Source of the DNA: Burkholderia sp. 8Y
Lineage (GTDB): Bacteria; Pseudomonadota; Gammaproteobacteria; Burkholderiales; Burkholderiaceae
DNA length: 64,000 nt
Reading direction: 5' to 3'
Assembly: GCF_902506145.1 (NCBI RefSeq)
Contig: NZ_LR733520.1
Coordinates: forward strand, 1,501,976 to 1,565,975
The number at the start of each line of letters is the position of its first letter. Positions within the stretch are counted from its first letter, which is position 1. The position numbers were made by a program, and so were the translations under genes. Shown piece after piece: positions 43,623 to 52,096 of this stretch. The notes beneath the pieces are model-generated. The model was given only the letters and a program-made list of their open reading frames with translations. It was not told the DNA's origin and ran no database searches.

Positions 43623-44816
43623 TCAGGCGAGCGCCTTTTCCAGCGCGGATTCGATGTCCGCGCGCAGGTCCGCTTCGTCTTCGAGACCCACGTACAGCCG
43701 CACGAGCACGCCTTCGTGCGGCCATTGCGACGCGCTGCGCATCGAGCGCACGTTGTACGGCATCGCGAGGCTGTGCGCGCCGCCCCAGCTCCAGCCGATC
43801 GAGAACAGTTCGAGCGCCTCGACGAAAGCGTCGACCTGGACGGCGCTATAACGGGCATCAAATACGATCGAGAACAAACCGCCCGCGCCGCCCGCAAAAT
43901 CGCGCTCGAAAAACGCATGACCGGGGCAGTCGTCCAGCGCCGGATGCAAAACCGCCGCCACTTCCGGGCGCGCCTTCAGCCAGCGGGCCAGCGCGAGCGC
44001 CGAGCGGTCGTGCGCTTCGTAACGCAGTTTCATCGAAGGCAGGCTGCGCAACACGAGCGATGCATCGTCTGCGGACACGCCCACGCCCAGACGCATGCGC
44101 GCACGCTTGAGCTTCTTGTGCAGTTCGACGTCGCGTGTGATGGTCGCGCCCATCAGGATGTCGCTGCCGCCCGACTGGTATTTCGTCAACGCCTGCACCG
44201 AAATATCGACGCCGTGATTGAACGGCTTGAACGCGAGCCCCGCCGAGAACGTGTTGTCGATCGCCGTCACGATGCCGCGTGCCCGCGCGAGCGCGGCAAT
44301 CGCCGGCACGTCCTGCACTTCCATCGTGACGGAGCCGGGCGCTTCGAGCCAGATGAGCTTCGTGTTCCGACGGATCAAGTCGGCGATGCCGGCGCCCACC
44401 ATCGGATCGTAGTAGCTGACTTCGAGCCCGAAGTCGGCGGCGAGCCAGTCCGCGTGCTCGCGATTCGGCGAGTAGGCGTTGTCCGGCACCAGCACGTGAT
44501 CGCCCGCCCTGACGAGGCCGAAGTACACGTTCGAGATCGCCGCGAGGCCGGATGGCTGCAAAAGCGCATGCTCGCCGCCCTCGATCGCCGCGAGGCGCTG
44601 CGCGAGCGCGATCGTCGTCGGCGTACCGTGCAGGCCGTAGCGCCATTTGGCGTCGTCGCTCCAGACGAGCGCGCGCATCGTCGCCAAATCCGGAAAAACC
44701 ACCGTCGATGCCCGCGCCACCGGCACCGAGAACGACTGGAAGCCGGGCGTGACGCGGTCGTTCGGCTGGACGATGCGCGTTTGCAGATCGCGGTCCTTGC
44801 TGCTGGAATCGGTCAT
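43623..44816 (-). CDS. metC: Cystathionine beta-lyase
   Basis: A 397-residue PLP enzyme of the Cys/Met-metabolism family. The cofactor lysine is Lys212 in ALTKYQSGGSD; phosphate and substrate contacts are in YGLHGTPTT and LLQPSGLAAI. The LTKYxxGHSD-like motif and length match MetC, which splits cystathionine to homocysteine, pyruvate and ammonia. The ATG at 44816 was chosen because the conserved region begins there and the upstream frame overlaps the lipoprotein gene. It is the last gene in the rimO-kdgK-bktB-lipoprotein-metC run. Confidence 0.88.
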   Translation of the reverse strand: MTDSSSKDRDLQTRIVQPNDRVTPGFQSFSVPVARASTVVFPDLATMRALVWSDDAKWRYGLHGTPTTIALAQRLAAIEGGEHALLQPSGLAAISNVYFGLVRAGDHVLVPDNAYSPNREHADWLAADFGLEVSYYDPMVGAGIADLIRRNTKLIWLEAPGSVTMEVQDVPAIAALARARGIVTAIDNTFSAGLAFKPFNHGVDISVQALTKYQSGGSDILMGATITRDVELHKKLKRARMRLGVGVSADDASLVLRSLPSMKLRYEAHDRSALALARWLKARPEVAAVLHPALDDCPGHAFFERDFAGGAGGLFSIVFDARYSAVQVDAFVEALELFSIGWSWGGAHSLAMPYNVRSMRSASQWPHEGVLVRLYVGLEDEADLRADIESALEKALA

Positions 44817-44862
44817 GAGGTTGCTGTGCGTGGATGAAAGAGACGCCGTGCCGCAAAAGGCA

Positions 44863-45555
44863 CTATTCGCCGATGATGACGTTGCTCGTGCCGCCGACGG
44901 CATTCGGCTGCTGAACAGGCAAAGGCGGCGGCGGCGCAGGCGGCGCGGGTTCGAGCGAAGGCGCGGCGGGCGCGGCATTCCCCGCAGGCGCGCGCGGCAG
45001 CGTCACGCCGGCCACGGCCGGCCTCAGTTCGAACGGCTGCGCGTTCGAATCGTCCGGATCCATGCGCTCACCGGAGACGCTTCCGTCGGCCCCGAATTTG
45101 CCGACCCAGTTGCCGGTGATATGGGTGCCGTCGTTTGATTCCTCGATTTCGAGCGTTTCGCCGTCGCGGTCGCCGGCCACGAGAATCACCGACGAGCTGC
45201 CGGCGAAGCGATACTCGCCATGCACGCCGGAAGCGTCGTCGGTCTTGGCGCCGAGCTTCATTTCGATCTGCTTGCCGCCGAGCGTGCCCACGTAGCGCGG
45301 GAAGTGCGCGTACTCCGGGTTCGGCGCGAGCGGCTTTTGCGGCGGCAGCGCGAGCGTTCGAATCGCCTTGTCCGCGCCATACGATTCGCCGCTCTTCGCG
45401 CTGCCCGACACCGCCGCCGACGCCGACGCCGACGCATCGGGCGGCATCGGCGAATTGCAGCCTGCGAGCGCAAGCGCGACAGACACGGAGACAGACACGG
45501 CCGCAGTCATCGTCAACGCGGCCGGCAAGCCCGGCCGCCTGGTTGCTTCTCTCAT
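44863..45555 (-). CDS. Putative lipoprotein
   Basis: A 230-residue lipoprotein. The leader ends in the lipobox LALAGC near residue 33, after which comes an Ala/Ser-rich spacer, a predicted beta-sandwich of about 100 residues, and a Pro/Ala-rich tail. No family was recognised. GAAGGGAAGAAGG precedes the ATG at 45555. It lies 22 bases after bktB and 46 before metC, so it is co-transcribed with genes of unrelated function. Confidence 0.7.
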   Translation of the reverse strand: MREATRRPGLPAALTMTAAVSVSVSVALALAGCNSPMPPDASASASAAVSGSAKSGESYGADKAIRTLALPPQKPLAPNPEYAHFPRYVGTLGGKQIEMKLGAKTDDASGVHGEYRFAGSSSVILVAGDRDGETLEIEESNDGTHITGNWVGKFGADGSVSGERMDPDDSNAQPFELRPAVAGVTLPRAPAGNAAPAAPSLEPAPPAPPPPLPVQQPNAVGGTSNVIIGE

Positions 45556-45577
45556 CCTTCTTCCCTTCGATACCACG

Positions 45578-46762
45578 TCAAATGCGCTCGAAGATCGCCG
45601 CGATACCCTGCCCGCCGCCGATGCACATGGTCACGAGCGCATAGCGCCCGCCGATGCGTTGCAGCTCGTACAACGCCTTCACCGTGATCAGCGCGCCCGT
45701 CGCGCCGATCGGATGCCCGAGCGAAATGCCCGAGCCGTTCGGGTTCACCTTCGCGGGATCGAGCCGCAGTTCCTGCGCGACGGCGCACGCTTGCGCGGCG
45801 AACGCTTCGTTGGCTTCGATCACGTCGAGATCGTCGACGGAGAGGCCCGCGCGCTCCAGCACCTTGCGCGTGGCAGGCACAGGACCGATGCCCATGATCG
45901 TCGGATCCACGCCCGCGTGCGCGTACGCGACGAGCCGCGCCAGCGGCCGCACGCCGCGCTTTTCCGCGACGCCGCGCTCCATCAGCACGACGGCCGCCGC
46001 CGCGTCGTTGATACCGGACGCGTTGCCCGCCGTCACCGTGCCGTTTTCCTTCGCGAACACTGGCTTCAGCTTGGCGAAGTCTTCCGCCGTCGCGTTCATG
46101 CGCACGTGCTCGTCGCGGTTGAAGACGATGTCGCCCTTCTTCGATGCCAGCGTGATCGGCAGGATCTGCTCCTTGAAGTAGCCGGCCTCGATGGCGTTGG
46201 CCGCGCGACGGTGCGACTCCAGCGCGAGCGCGTCCTGCGCCTCGCGCGTGATGCCGTACTTGCCCGCGACGTTCTCGGCGGTCACGCCCATGTGAAACTT
46301 GTGGAACGGATCGTTGAGCGCGCCGAGCATCATGTCGACGACGCGCGCATCGCCCATTCGCTGGCCGAAGCGCGCGGCAGGCATCACATACGGCGCGCGG
46401 CTCATGCTTTCCGCGCCGCCGCCGATGGCGATGTCCGCATCGCCGAGCAGAATCGACTGCGAAGCCGAGACGATCGCCTGCAAGCCCGAGCCGCACAGCC
46501 GGTTCACGGTGAGCGCGGGCGCGTGCTGCGACACGCCGCCGTCGAGCGCGGCGACGCGCGCGAGGTACATGTCGCGCGGCTCCGTCTGGATCACGTTGCC
46601 GAAGACCACGTGTCCGACTTCATCGCCTGCGACGTTCGCGCGAGACAGCGCCTCGCGCACCACGCGAGCGCCCAGATCGGTCGGCGTGAAATCCTTGAGC
46701 GCGCCGCCGAAATCGCCGATTGCCGTACGCACGCCGCTTGCCACCACCACTTCACGTTGCAT
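45578..46762 (-). CDS. bktB: Beta-ketothiolase BktB
   Basis: A 394-residue thiolase. The nucleophile is Cys90 in VNRLCGSGLQA, the histidine is in SGISLGHPIGATG, and the second cysteine is in VTMCIGGGQG. The opening QREVVVASGVRTAIGDFGG and the HVVFGNVIQTEPRDMYLARVA region follow C. necator BktB closely. That enzyme condenses acetyl-CoA with propionyl-CoA and supplies the C5 monomer of PHA copolymers. AGGAG precedes the ATG. It is three to nine kilobases from the pha cluster and not in its operon. Confidence 0.88.
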   Translation of the reverse strand: MQREVVVASGVRTAIGDFGGALKDFTPTDLGARVVREALSRANVAGDEVGHVVFGNVIQTEPRDMYLARVAALDGGVSQHAPALTVNRLCGSGLQAIVSASQSILLGDADIAIGGGAESMSRAPYVMPAARFGQRMGDARVVDMMLGALNDPFHKFHMGVTAENVAGKYGITREAQDALALESHRRAANAIEAGYFKEQILPITLASKKGDIVFNRDEHVRMNATAEDFAKLKPVFAKENGTVTAGNASGINDAAAAVVLMERGVAEKRGVRPLARLVAYAHAGVDPTIMGIGPVPATRKVLERAGLSVDDLDVIEANEAFAAQACAVAQELRLDPAKVNPNGSGISLGHPIGATGALITVKALYELQRIGGRYALVTMCIGGGQGIAAIFERI

Positions 46763-46800
46763 GTCGTCTCCTGTTCCTACCGATTGATTTTCTGGAAAGC

Positions 46801-47742
46801 TCACGCGAGCGCGCGCTCGACCGCCGCCCGGTCCGGAATCGGCGCGACCGCGCCGAAGCCTTGCGTCGAGAGCGCCGCCGCGGCATTCGCGTACTGTGCC
46901 GCCTTGAAGGGATCATCGCCCGCGACGAGCCGCGCGATGAACGCGCCGCCGAAGCAATCGCCCGCGCCGGTCGCATCGACCGCGTTGACGACACGGCCCG
47001 GCACCACGCGCCGCTCGTCGGGCGTCGCGATATAGGCGCCTTCCCTGCCGAGCTTCATCGCGACGACTCGGGGCCCTAGGGCGAGCAGCGTATCGACGAT
47101 GGCGTCCTTGTCTTCATGCCCGGTGAGCACGGTGACGTCGTCCCAGCTCGGCAAGCAGATATCGCTCTGGCGGATCGCTTCGAGCATCACCGCGCGGGCG
47201 CGGGCGAGCGGCCAGAGCTTGAGCCGCAGGTTCGTGTCGAAGCTGACCTGCACGCCGTTGCTGCGCGCATGGTCGATGGCCGCGAACGCGGCATCGCACG
47301 CGCTCACGCCGATGGCGAGACTGATGCCCGACAGATGCACCACTTTCGCCGCCGCGATTACGTCGAGCGGCAGATGCGACGGCGCATAGCGGCTCGCCGC
47401 CGACCCCGCGCGCAGATAATCGAAGCGATGCCCGCTCGCCCCATGCGACACGAAATAGACGCCCGTCGGCGCATCGGGATCGACGCGAACAGCGGACGTA
47501 TCGACGTTTTCCGCGCGCCAGAGATCGAGCAGCAGTTGCCCGAAGTGATCGTTGCCGACCGCCGACAGGAAGCCCGTCGCCGCGCCCTGCCGCGCCGCCG
47601 CGATCAAGAAATTCGACACGTCGCCGCCGAAGCCTTGCAGATAGCTCGGCTCGTCACGTCTGGACTGATTGAACTCGATCATCGCCTCGCCGAGCGCGAG
47701 GATGTGCGGCGTAACGGGCGTGTGGGGCGTCGGGAGCGCCAT
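46801..47742 (-). CDS. kdgK: 2-dehydro-3-deoxygluconokinase (PfkB family)
   Basis: A 313-residue PfkB sugar kinase. It opens LALGEAMIEFNQ, contains GFGGDVSNFLIAAARQG for substrate binding and ends with DATGAGDCFGGAF, the catalytic signature. The GEAMIEF and GGDxxN combination is usual for KDG kinases, which phosphorylate 2-dehydro-3-deoxygluconate. GAGGT, embedded in the end of rimO, precedes the ATG, and only three bases separate the genes. bktB follows after 38 bases. Confidence 0.82.
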   Translation of the reverse strand: MALPTPHTPVTPHILALGEAMIEFNQSRRDEPSYLQGFGGDVSNFLIAAARQGAATGFLSAVGNDHFGQLLLDLWRAENVDTSAVRVDPDAPTGVYFVSHGASGHRFDYLRAGSAASRYAPSHLPLDVIAAAKVVHLSGISLAIGVSACDAAFAAIDHARSNGVQVSFDTNLRLKLWPLARARAVMLEAIRQSDICLPSWDDVTVLTGHEDKDAIVDTLLALGPRVVAMKLGREGAYIATPDERRVVPGRVVNAVDATGAGDCFGGAFIARLVAGDDPFKAAQYANAAAALSTQGFGAVAPIPDRAAVERALA

Positions 47743-47745
47743 CGC

Positions 47746-49137
47746 TTAGACCTCGCCCCAGAGATCATGGCCGTCCGCGCCGGTGATCTTCACCGAGACG
47801 AAGTCGCCCGCCTTGTAACGCTTCGACGCTTTCGTCGGCGGCGCGATGTACACGACACCGTCGATTTCCGGCGCATCCGCCGCCGTTCGCCCGATGCCGC
47901 CTTCCGCGCCAATTTCATCGACGAGCACTTTCAGCGTCTTGCCGACCTTCTTCTTCATGCGCTTCGCCGACAATTCCTCGGCCAGTTCCATGAAACGCGC
48001 GCGGCGTTCCTCGCGCACCTCGTCGGGCAGCGCGCCGTCGAGTTCGTTGGCCGTGGCGCCTTCGACCGGCGAATACGCGAAGCAGCCGACGCGGTCCAGA
48101 TCCGCTTCCTCGATGAAGTCGAGCAGCGTCTGGAACTGCTCCTCCGTCTCACCCGGAAAGCCCGCGATGAACGTGCTGCGAATCGTCAGATCGGGGCACA
48201 CCGCGCGCCATGCCTTCACGCGCTCCAGCACCTTTTCGGCGTTGGCCGGGCGCTTCATGCGCTTGAGCACGTCCGGATGCGCGTGCTGGAACGGCACGTC
48301 GAGATACGGCAGCACATGGCCCTTGAGCGGCCCTTCGGCCATCATCGGAATGACTTCATCGACGCTCGGGTACGGATAGACGTAATGCAGGCGCACCCAC
48401 GCGCCGTACTGCGCGGCGAGTTCGCCCAGCGCGCCGACGAGTTCGGTCATGCGCGTCTTGAGCGGTTTGCCGTTCCAGAAGCCGGTGCGGTACTTCACAT
48501 CGACGCCGTACGCGCTCGTGTCCTGCGAAATGACGAGCAACTCCTTCACGCCCGACTTGAACAGATTCTCGGCTTCGAGCATGACTTCGGCGACGGGACG
48601 CGAGACGAGATCGCCGCGCATCGACGGAATGATGCAGAACGTGCAGCGATGGTTGCACCCTTCGGAGATCTTCAGATACGCGTAATGCCGCGGCGTGAGC
48701 TTGATGCCGGCGGGCGGCACGAGATCGACGAACGGATCATGCGGCTTCGGCAGGTGCGCGTGCACCGCGTTCATCACTTCGTTGGTCGCATGGGGTCCAG
48801 TGACGGCGAGCACTTTCGGATGCACTTCCTCGATAAGCCCGCTGCCGCTCGCGCTCTTTTTCGCGCCGAGACAGCCGGTCACGATGACCTTGCCGTTTTC
48901 GCTGAGCGCCTCGCCGATGGCGTCGAGGCTTTCCTGCACGGCTTCGTCGATGAAGCCGCAGGTGTTGACGACGACGAGGTCGGCGCCGTCGTAGCTGCCC
49001 GAGATCTGATAACCCTCGGCGCGCAACTGGGTGATGATCTGCTCCGAATCCACCAAGGCTTTCGGGCAGCCGAGGCTGACCATGCCGATCTTCGGCGCGG
49101 AATTCGTCTTGACGATTGAATCTGGGGAATTTTTCAC
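47746..49137 (-). CDS. rimO: Ribosomal protein S12 methylthiotransferase
   Basis: A 463-residue radical-SAM methylthiotransferase. The N-terminal UPF0004 domain has Cys24, Cys60 and Cys89 for the auxiliary cluster, and the radical-SAM cluster is Cys161, Cys165 and Cys168 in [13 protein letters not shown]-terminal TRAM domain is present. RimO adds a methylthio group to an aspartate of ribosomal protein S12. The GTG at 49137 is preferred because homologues begin close to the [12 protein letters not shown] segment; an ATG at 49203 would add 22 residues. Confidence 0.93.
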   Translation of the reverse strand: MKNSPDSIVKTNSAPKIGMVSLGCPKALVDSEQIITQLRAEGYQISGSYDGADLVVVNTCGFIDEAVQESLDAIGEALSENGKVIVTGCLGAKKSASGSGLIEEVHPKVLAVTGPHATNEVMNAVHAHLPKPHDPFVDLVPPAGIKLTPRHYAYLKISEGCNHRCTFCIIPSMRGDLVSRPVAEVMLEAENLFKSGVKELLVISQDTSAYGVDVKYRTGFWNGKPLKTRMTELVGALGELAAQYGAWVRLHYVYPYPSVDEVIPMMAEGPLKGHVLPYLDVPFQHAHPDVLKRMKRPANAEKVLERVKAWRAVCPDLTIRSTFIAGFPGETEEQFQTLLDFIEEADLDRVGCFAYSPVEGATANELDGALPDEVREERRARFMELAEELSAKRMKKKVGKTLKVLVDEIGAEGGIGRTAADAPEIDGVVYIAPPTKASKRYKAGDFVSVKITGADGHDLWGEV

Positions 49138-49251
49138 GGGAACTGTCGGATGAGGGGCGTCGTCGGACGCACGAGGCCAATCCCGTATTTTACCCCGGAG
49201 CATGCAGAGCGCCGTCCGGGGCCGTTCGCGCGAAGCAGACGCCCGCTTTCC

Positions 49252-49827
49252 CTACTTTTTTTCCCCGGACGGCGCGGTCGGCGTCGGGAACGGAAACGTG
49301 TTGAACATCGTTTTCGCCTGAGTCTGCATCTGCTCCTGCATCTGCACGAACATGTTCTTCGACTGCTCGATATAGCTCGTCATCATGCCCTGCATCATCG
49401 GGGCCTGCATGTTCATGAACTGCGACCAGACTTCCGGATTGAGCGCGTTGCCGTCGTAGATGCCCTTGCTTTGCTCCGAGAGCTTTTGCTGGATGTCGAT
49501 GAACGCCTGGATGTTCTTCTCCAGATACGTGCCCATCATGCCCTGCATGGCGTGGCCGTAGAAGCGGATGATCTGCGAGAGCATCACCGACGAAAACATC
49601 GGCAAGCCGCCGCTCTCTTCTTCCAGAATGATCTGCAGAAGGATGCTGCGCGTCAGGTCGTCGTTGGACTTGGCGTCGAGCACCTTGAAGTCTTCCTGAT
49701 CGAGCACGAGCTGCTTCACGTCGGACAACGTGATGTAGGTGCTCGTCTCCGTGTCATAGAGCCGCCGGTTCGGATATTTTTTGATGAGTCGTTCGGCGGA
49801 TTTCTTTGTAGTAGTCGTGGTGGTCAT
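49252..49827 (-). CDS. phaR: PHA synthesis repressor PhaR
   Basis: A 191-residue regulator. The N-terminal domain (about residues 10-75), starting AERLIKKYPNRRLYDTETSTYI, is the conserved PHB-accumulation DNA-binding domain. The C-terminal half is helical, Met- and Gln-rich, and binds PHB granules. In C. necator PhaR represses phasin genes and itself until nascent granules titrate it. GAAGGCG precedes the ATG. It ends the pha cluster, 161 bases beyond phaB, so it may also have its own promoter. Confidence 0.93.
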   Translation of the reverse strand: MTTTTTTKKSAERLIKKYPNRRLYDTETSTYITLSDVKQLVLDQEDFKVLDAKSNDDLTRSILLQIILEEESGGLPMFSSVMLSQIIRFYGHAMQGMMGTYLEKNIQAFIDIQQKLSEQSKGIYDGNALNPEVWSQFMNMQAPMMQGMMTSYIEQSKNMFVQMQEQMQTQAKTMFNTFPFPTPTAPSGEKK

Positions 49828-49943
49828 TGAACGCCTTCAAAACGCGAGACTTTACTGCGATGGCAGCATGCATGTCTTGCGTTGTCGCAAAAAAGCGTTG
49901 CTGCTGGTTCGCCGCATCGTTGATGTATCCGGCAAGCAGCGTC

Positions 49944-49977
49944 CGCCGGCGCGAGCGCCCCATGCGCTCCGCCGGCG
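49944..49977. terminator. Strong hairpin between phaB and phaR
   Basis: CGCCGGCG (49944-49951) pairs with CGCCGGCG (49970-49977), and GAGCGC (49953-49958) with GCGCTC (49964-49969), leaving one bulged base and a five-base loop. No T run follows, so it may be a processing or attenuation site, or a factor-dependent terminator, rather than a simple terminator. Confidence 0.45.
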
Positions 49978-49988
49978 ATCGCGGCCCG

Positions 49989-50729
49989 TCAGCCCATGTG
50001 CAGTCCACCGTTGAGCGAGAAATCCGCCCCGGTGGAAAAACCCGATTCCTCCGACGCAAGCCACGCGACGATCGAGCCGATTTCATCCGGCGTGCCCAGA
50101 CGCCGCACGGGAATGGTCGCGACGATCTTCTCGAGCACTTCCGGACGGATCGACTTCACCATGTCCGTGCCGATATAGCCCGGCGACACCGTGTTGACCG
50201 TCACGCCCTTGGTCGCCACTTCCTGCGCGAGCGCCATCGTGAAGCCGTGAATGCCGGCTTTCGCCGTCGAATAGTTCGTCTGGCCGAACTGGCCTTTCTG
50301 GCCGTTCACCGACGAAATATTGATGACGCGGCCCCAGCCGCGCTCGACCATGCCGTCGATCACCTGCTTCGTGACGTTGAAGAGGCTCGTCAGGTTTGTG
50401 TCGATGACCGCGGTCCAGTCCTCGTGCGTCATCTTGCGGAACACGACGTCGCGCGTGATGCCCGCGTTGTTCACGAGCACGTCGACTTCGCCGACTTCGG
50501 CCTTCACCTTGTCGAACGCGTTCTTGGTCGATTCCCAATCGCCGACGTTGCCCTCGGAGGCAATGAAGTCGAAGCCGCGCGCCTTCTGGTCTTCGAGCCA
50601 TTTCACCCGGCGCGGAGAGTTCGGCCCGCAGCCCGCGACGACCGTGAAGCCGTCCTTGAGCAGCCGCTGGCAAATGCTGGTGCCGATGCCGCCCATCCCG
50701 CCGGTTACATACGCTACGCGCTTCGTCAT
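49989..50729 (-). CDS. phaB: Acetoacetyl-CoA reductase
   Basis: A 246-residue short-chain dehydrogenase. The cofactor motif is TGGMGGIG near residue 9, and the catalytic Ser140, Tyr153 and Lys157 lie in NISSVNGQKGQ and NYSTAKAG. It reduces acetoacetyl-CoA to (R)-3-hydroxybutyryl-CoA with NADPH. AAGGGAG precedes the ATG. It lies 123 bases after phaA; the gap holds the small tandem repeat. Confidence 0.95.
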   Translation of the reverse strand: MTKRVAYVTGGMGGIGTSICQRLLKDGFTVVAGCGPNSPRRVKWLEDQKARGFDFIASEGNVGDWESTKNAFDKVKAEVGEVDVLVNNAGITRDVVFRKMTHEDWTAVIDTNLTSLFNVTKQVIDGMVERGWGRVINISSVNGQKGQFGQTNYSTAKAGIHGFTMALAQEVATKGVTVNTVSPGYIGTDMVKSIRPEVLEKIVATIPVRRLGTPDEIGSIVAWLASEESGFSTGADFSLNGGLHMG

Positions 50730-50804
50730 GCTCGACTCCCTTTTCGTTGTGTGGTGGCGCCCGACAGCGCCGCCCGCTTGTCCCTTTCTTTATCCGATGC
50801 CGCC

Positions 50805-50844
50805 TTGCAACCGCTCGCAACCGCTTGCAACCGCGTGCAGCCGC
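50805..50844. repeat. Four tandem 10-base repeats in the phaA-phaB gap
   Basis: TTGCAACCGC, TCGCAACCGC, TTGCAACCGC and GTGCAGCCGC follow one another without gaps, ending eight bases before the phaA stop codon. Confidence 0.7.
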
Positions 50845-50852
50845 TGACCGCT

Positions 50853-52034
50853 TTACGGCCGCTCGACCGCCAGCGCGACGCCCATGCCGCCGCCGATGCA
50901 CAGCGACGCCAGGCCCTTCTTCGCGTCGCGCTTCTGCATTTCGTGCAGCAGCGTGACCAGAATGCGGCAGCCCGATGCGCCGATCGGATGGCCGATCGCA
51001 ATCGCGCCGCCGTTCACGTTGATCTTTTCCTGGTTCCAGCCCATCTGTTTGTGCACGGCGAGCGCCTGCGCGGCGAACGCTTCGTTGATCTCCATCAGAT
51101 CGAGATCGTCGACGCTCCAGCCCGCGCGCTCCAGACAGCGTTTGGACGCCGGCACGGGGCCCATGCCCATCACTTTCGGATCGACGCCCGCGCTCGCGTA
51201 CGCCTTGATGCGCGCGAGCGGCGTAAGACCGAGCGCCTCGGCCTTTTTAGCCGACATCACGACGACCGCCGCCGCGCCGTCATTGATGCCCGATGCGTTC
51301 GCCGCCGTTACCGTGCCTTCCTTCGAGAACGCGGGCTTGAGACCCGACAGGGCTTCGGCGGTGACTCCGTGGCGCACGAATTCGTCGGTGGCGAACTGGA
51401 TCGGCTCGCCTTTGCGCTGCGGAATCGACACCGGCACGATTTCGTCGTTGAAGCGGCCGGCCTTCTGCGCGGCTTCCGCCTTGTTTTGCGACAGCGCCGC
51501 GAACGCGTCCTGCGCTTCGCGTGTGATGCCGTATTCCTTCGCGACGTTTTCCGCCGTCGTGCCCATGTGGTAGTTGTTATAAACGTCCCACAGGCCATCG
51601 ACGATCATCGAATCGATCAGCTTCGCATCGCCCATGCGGAAGCCGTCGCGCGAGCCCGGCAGCACGTGCGGCGCCGCGCTCATGTTCTCCTGGCCGCCCG
51701 CGACGACGATTTCCGAATCGCCCGCGATGATCGCGTTGGCCGCGAGCATCACCGCCTTGAGGCCGGAGCCGCAGACCTTGTTGATCGTCATGCCCGGGAC
51801 CATGTCCGGCAAGCCGGCCTTGATCACCGACTGACGCGCCGGGTTCTGACCCGAGCCCGCCGTCAGCACCTGACCGAGAATGACTTCGCTCACCTGCTCG
51901 GGCTTCAGGCCCGCGCGCTCGAGCACCGCGCGAATTACCGTTGCGCCCAGTTCCGGCGCCGCGATTTTCGCCAGCGACCCGCCGAATTTGCCGACCGCTG
52001 TGCGCGCGGCCGATACGATCACTACGTCAGTCAT
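50853..52034 (-). CDS. phaA: Acetyl-CoA acetyltransferase
   Basis: A 393-residue biosynthetic thiolase, the usual PhaA length. The nucleophile is Cys88 in [10 protein letters not shown]; the histidine is in [13 protein letters not shown] and the second cysteine in [10 protein letters not shown]. It condenses two acetyl-CoA to acetoacetyl-CoA. AAAGGA lies before the ATG at 52034; an ATG six codons upstream is less well placed. It follows phaC after 62 bases. Confidence 0.95.
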   Translation of the reverse strand: MTDVVIVSAARTAVGKFGGSLAKIAAPELGATVIRAVLERAGLKPEQVSEVILGQVLTAGSGQNPARQSVIKAGLPDMVPGMTINKVCGSGLKAVMLAANAIIAGDSEIVVAGGQENMSAAPHVLPGSRDGFRMGDAKLIDSMIVDGLWDVYNNYHMGTTAENVAKEYGITREAQDAFAALSQNKAEAAQKAGRFNDEIVPVSIPQRKGEPIQFATDEFVRHGVTAEALSGLKPAFSKEGTVTAANASGINDGAAAVVVMSAKKAEALGLTPLARIKAYASAGVDPKVMGMGPVPASKRCLERAGWSVDDLDLMEINEAFAAQALAVHKQMGWNQEKINVNGGAIAIGHPIGASGCRILVTLLHEMQKRDAKKGLASLCIGGGMGVALAVERP

Positions 52035-52096
52035 TTCCGTTTCCTTTGGCATCGAATGTTAGAGCGGTTTGCCTGCGGCTGATTCGTTCGCCTCGA

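Noticed and set aside
47116..49119. 667-residue plus-strand frame opposite rimO and kdgK
   Set aside because: Antisense of two conserved enzymes with all catalytic motifs on the other strand.
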